A stretch of 5,550 nucleotides of DNA from Candidatus Atribacteria bacterium (GTDB lineage: Bacteria; Atribacterota; Atribacteria; Atribacterales; Caldatribacteriaceae). Of the stretch, positions 3,525-5,550 are shown piece by piece. The stretch covers positions 1 through 5,550 of the forward strand of contig JARRCQ010000125.1 of assembly GCA_029982105.1 (NCBI GenBank), written 5' to 3'. The position numbers were made by a program, and so were the translations under genes. Each line of letters starts with the position of its first letter. Position 1 is the stretch's first letter. Under the pieces are notes generated by a model. It searched no databases. It was not told where the DNA came from and was given only the letters and a program-made list of their open reading frames with translations.

Positions 3525-5550
3525 ATGGAAAATTGGGAAGAAAAAGTAAAAGAGTTATCTCAACTTTTAGGAATTCAACTATCTTACTACGATACCAGAG
3601 GTAAAAAAATAGAAGCTTCTCTCTCTACTCTTCTTTCTCTTTTGCGGGCAATGGGAATAGAAGATTTCTCGGAAAAGAGATTAGAAGAAAGAATAGCAGA
3701 AAAAAAGAGGGAGAGAAATAGCCCCTTTCCCCCCGTGGTAGTAACCAAAGAAAGAAGGCTACGATTTGGTCCTCTTTCTTCTCCGAAAGTGGTTTTAATG
3801 GTAAAAGGAGAAAAAGGTGAACAGTGGGAAGAAGAATTTAACATAGAAGGACATTCCTTCTTGGAGTGGGAACTTCCTTCCTCTATGGAATGGGGATACT
3901 ATGAGCTTACTTTTCTTATAGGAGAGAAAGAGTATCCTGTTTTTTTAGTTTTCTCTCCGGGTAGCTGTTTTCTTCCTTCTCACAAAATATGGGGCATCCA
4001 GGTCCCAGTTTTTGCTCTTACTACCAAAAGGAGTCAAGGTATTGGAGATTGGCAAGATTTACTCCTCATAGAGGATAAATTAAAAAGAGCCGGAGGAGAG
4101 TTTTTAGGAGTTTTGCCTCTTCACCTCACTGAAAACCACTCCCCTTATGGCATTAGCCCTTACCTACCTCTGGACCGATTGCTTTGGAATCCTATTTATC
4201 TTCCTTTAGAAGAAGTGGCTTCTCTTATGGGTTATGAAGAAGGGAAAAACTATTTATCTCAGCTTTCTCCTTACTTTTCTGCTTTCTCTCCTGAGAAAGA
4301 GATTGACTACGACGGAGTATGGTCACTAAAACAAAAGTTCTTGCGTCAGTTATTCCATCTATTTTGGGAAAAAAGAAATGAAGACTCCCGTTTTTCAGAA
4401 TTAGAATCCTTCTTCCAAGAAAAGAGAATAAGATGGGCTTCTTTCTTCTATGCTTTTAGTGAGGATCAAAGCTTAAATTGGAAAAATTGGCCTTCTTCTT
4501 ACCGATATAAAGAAAAAAAGGCTATAGAAGACTATATTCAAACTCACCAAGAAAAAGTGCTATATTATGCATATCTACAGTGGTTGATGGAAAAATTCCT
4601 CTCTTCCGGTTCCTCTTTAGGTTTCGATTTACCAGTAGGGGCATCGGCAATGGGAAGTGAATGTTTTTTAGAAGAAAATTGTTTTGCCTTTCAGGCATCC
4701 TTAGGAGCACCACCTGATGACTTTGCTCCAGCCGGACAAAATTGGGGGTTCCCTCCTCTTTTTCCTGAAAAAGAGAGAGAAAATGGTTATCGGCATTTTA
4801 TTACTCTTATTCATAAAAACATGCAATTTGCTCGCTATCTCCGGGTGGATCACATTTTAGGGTGGCAGCGTCTTTATTGGATTCCTGAAGGAAATGAAGC
4901 CCGAGAAGGAGCATATGTCAGTAACTTTCTTCCTGATTTACTGGGAATTGTAGCTTTAGAAAGTATGCGGAATAAAGTCACCGTAATTGGAGAAGACCTG
5001 GGAACTGTCGACCCCCTCTTAAAAAATAGCCTACAAGAGTTCCAAGTATTTTCCACTCGAGTGTTCTATTTTGAAAAAGATGCAGAGGGTTTCCCTCTTC
5101 CTCCTTCAGAATATCCTTCTCTTTCTTTAGCTACTTTTAATACTCACGACCTTCCCCCTTTAGCTTCTTTTTGGGAAGGAGAAGATATTTTGCTTCGAAA
5201 AACAGTAGGAATGTACAGTGAAGAAGAAGTTCAAATTTATTGGAGAGAAAGACAAGAATTTAAAGAGAAAGTATTACGAAAGCTTTCCCAATGGGGATTA
5301 TGGAAAGAAGGAGAAATTTTAGAAGAAGCATTACTGCGTTTTTTGGCTCTCACTCCCTCTGTGATCAAGGTTGTGGGATTAAGTGATGTGTTAGGAGAAA
5401 AGAGAATGATTAATCTTCCAGGAACTATTGATCAATATCCCAACTGGAGAATCCGCTTCTTCATCCAAGAAACCAATATGGAAGAAGCTTTATACCGGAT
5501 AGAAAAAATTATTAAAGGAGGAGGACAAAATTATGAAAGTAGGAGTGTTT
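3525..5550 (+). CDS. malQ: 4-alpha-glucanotransferase (amylomaltase, GH77), extreme C-terminus cut by window edge
   Basis: Cytoplasmic enzyme that cleaves alpha-1,4-glucans and transfers the glucanyl unit to another glucan or glucose, in maltodextrin and glycogen metabolism. The frame is open from the ATG at 3525 (GGGAGG six to seven bases upstream) through 675 codons to the edge. Residues of about 1-150 form the N-terminal extension seen in E. coli-type MalQ (YYDTRGKKIEAS near residue 21) and absent from the short amylomaltases of about 500 residues. The catalytic barrel begins near IWGIQVPVFAL (155). It contains SPYLPLDRLLWNPIY, the substrate loop GAPPDDFAPAGQNWGFPP (394-411), nucleophile D442 in RVDH, acid/base E490 in GEDLG and transition-state stabiliser D542 in NTHDLP. 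The C-terminal signature NLPGTIDQYPNW is present. Length and catalytic spacing (48 and 52 residues) agree with E. coli MalQ, so only a few residues should be missing. The end overlaps the next gene by at least 18 bases, which implies coupling. Confidence 0.96.
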   Translation, partial: MENWEEKVKELSQLLGIQLSYYDTRGKKIEASLSTLLSLLRAMGIEDFSEKRLEERIAEKKRERNSPFPPVVVTKERRLRFGPLSSPKVVLMVKGEKGEQWEEEFNIEGHSFLEWELPSSMEWGYYELTFLIGEKEYPVFLVFSPGSCFLPSHKIWGIQVPVFALTTKRSQGIGDWQDLLLIEDKLKRAGGEFLGVLPLHLTENHSPYGISPYLPLDRLLWNPIYLPLEEVASLMGYEEGKNYLSQLSPYFSAFSPEKEIDYDGVWSLKQKFLRQLFHLFWEKRNEDSRFSELESFFQEKRIRWASFFYAFSEDQSLNWKNWPSSYRYKEKKAIEDYIQTHQEKVLYYAYLQWLMEKFLSSGSSLGFDLPVGASAMGSECFLEENCFAFQASLGAPPDDFAPAGQNWGFPPLFPEKERENGYRHFITLIHKNMQFARYLRVDHILGWQRLYWIPEGNEAREGAYVSNFLPDLLGIVALESMRNKVTVIGEDLGTVDPLLKNSLQEFQVFSTRVFYFEKDAEGFPLPPSEYPSLSLATFNTHDLPPLASFWEGEDILLRKTVGMYSEEEVQIYWRERQEFKEKVLRKLSQWGLWKEGEILEEALLRFLALTPSVIKVVGLSDVLGEKRMINLPGTIDQYPNWRIRFFIQETNMEEALYRIEKIIKGGGQNYESRSV
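5517..5525 (+). promoter_or_regulatory. Strong ribosome binding site for the gene starting at 5533
   Basis: GGAGGAGGA lies inside the malQ reading frame, seven bases before ATG 5533. Its strength and spacing support a real second gene start inside the malQ end. Confidence 0.7.
5533..5550 (+). CDS. Start of an unidentified gene downstream of malQ
   Basis: Only six codons are visible, reading MKVGVF, in a frame one base shifted from malQ. The start is supported by the very good ribosome binding site 5517-5525 and by overlap with the malQ 3' end, a usual operon layout. A short MKxGxF start is common in glycosyltransferases with a Rossmann-like fold, which would suit an alpha-glucan operon, but six residues cannot establish this and I leave the product open. 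Confidence 0.6.

Noticed and set aside
3587..5056. Three short minus-strand open frames opposite malQ
   Set aside because: Antisense to the conserved malQ coding sequence, with no ribosome binding sites or recognisable domains.
1..5550. tRNA, rRNA, CRISPR array, insertion sequence or phage genes
   Set aside because: No cloverleaf-like or rRNA-like segments, no regularly spaced repeats, and no transposase or phage motifs were seen on either strand.

Overview
The window carries six protein-coding regions, two of them cut by the window edges. It reads as bacterial chromosome with low to moderate GC. Arginine is mostly AGA/AGG/CGA, isoleucine often ATA and glycine often GGA, and ribosome binding sites are strong. 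A secreted Spy/CpxP-like (LTxxQ) protein suggests a cell with a periplasm-like envelope space. The purine-rich codons and Lys/Glu-rich proteins would fit a thermophilic or deep-branching lineage, but I cannot name the taxon from the sequence.

Minus-strand block, read right to left (3258 down to 1): ddl (D-alanine--D-alanine ligase), then a small secreted LTxxQ/Spy-like protein, then an OmpR/PhoB-type response regulator, then the N-terminal 279 residues of a membrane sensor histidine kinase that leaves the window at position 1. Regulator and kinase overlap in ATGATGA and are translationally coupled. A very strong perfect hairpin lies between the Spy-like gene and the regulator. Twelve identical bases precede the ribosome binding sites of both genes, which suggests shared control. 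The grouping of a periplasmic LTxxQ protein with a two-component pair resembles CpxP-CpxRA and ZraP-ZraSR, so an envelope-stress circuit is the best guess. Next to ddl it may link to cell-wall synthesis.

Centre (3259-3524): a 266-bp divergent intergenic region. It holds a good sigma-70-type promoter for ddl whose -35 box sits inside an inverted repeat, a second perfect 9-bp-stem hairpin, a sequence resembling the widespread GTCATTGCGAGGA-type dispersed repeat, and an extended -10 just before malQ.

Plus-strand block (3525-5550): a nearly complete 4-alpha-glucanotransferase (MalQ, GH77) of the long E. coli type with an N-terminal extension. Its 3' end overlaps the start of another gene (ATG at 5533) that has an excellent ribosome binding site and continues outside the window. 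These two probably form an alpha-glucan (maltodextrin/glycogen) operon.

I see no RNA genes, CRISPR arrays, insertion sequences or phage genes. The window looks mainly like ordinary core genome. The most interesting parts are the Spy-like/two-component cluster and its leader elements.
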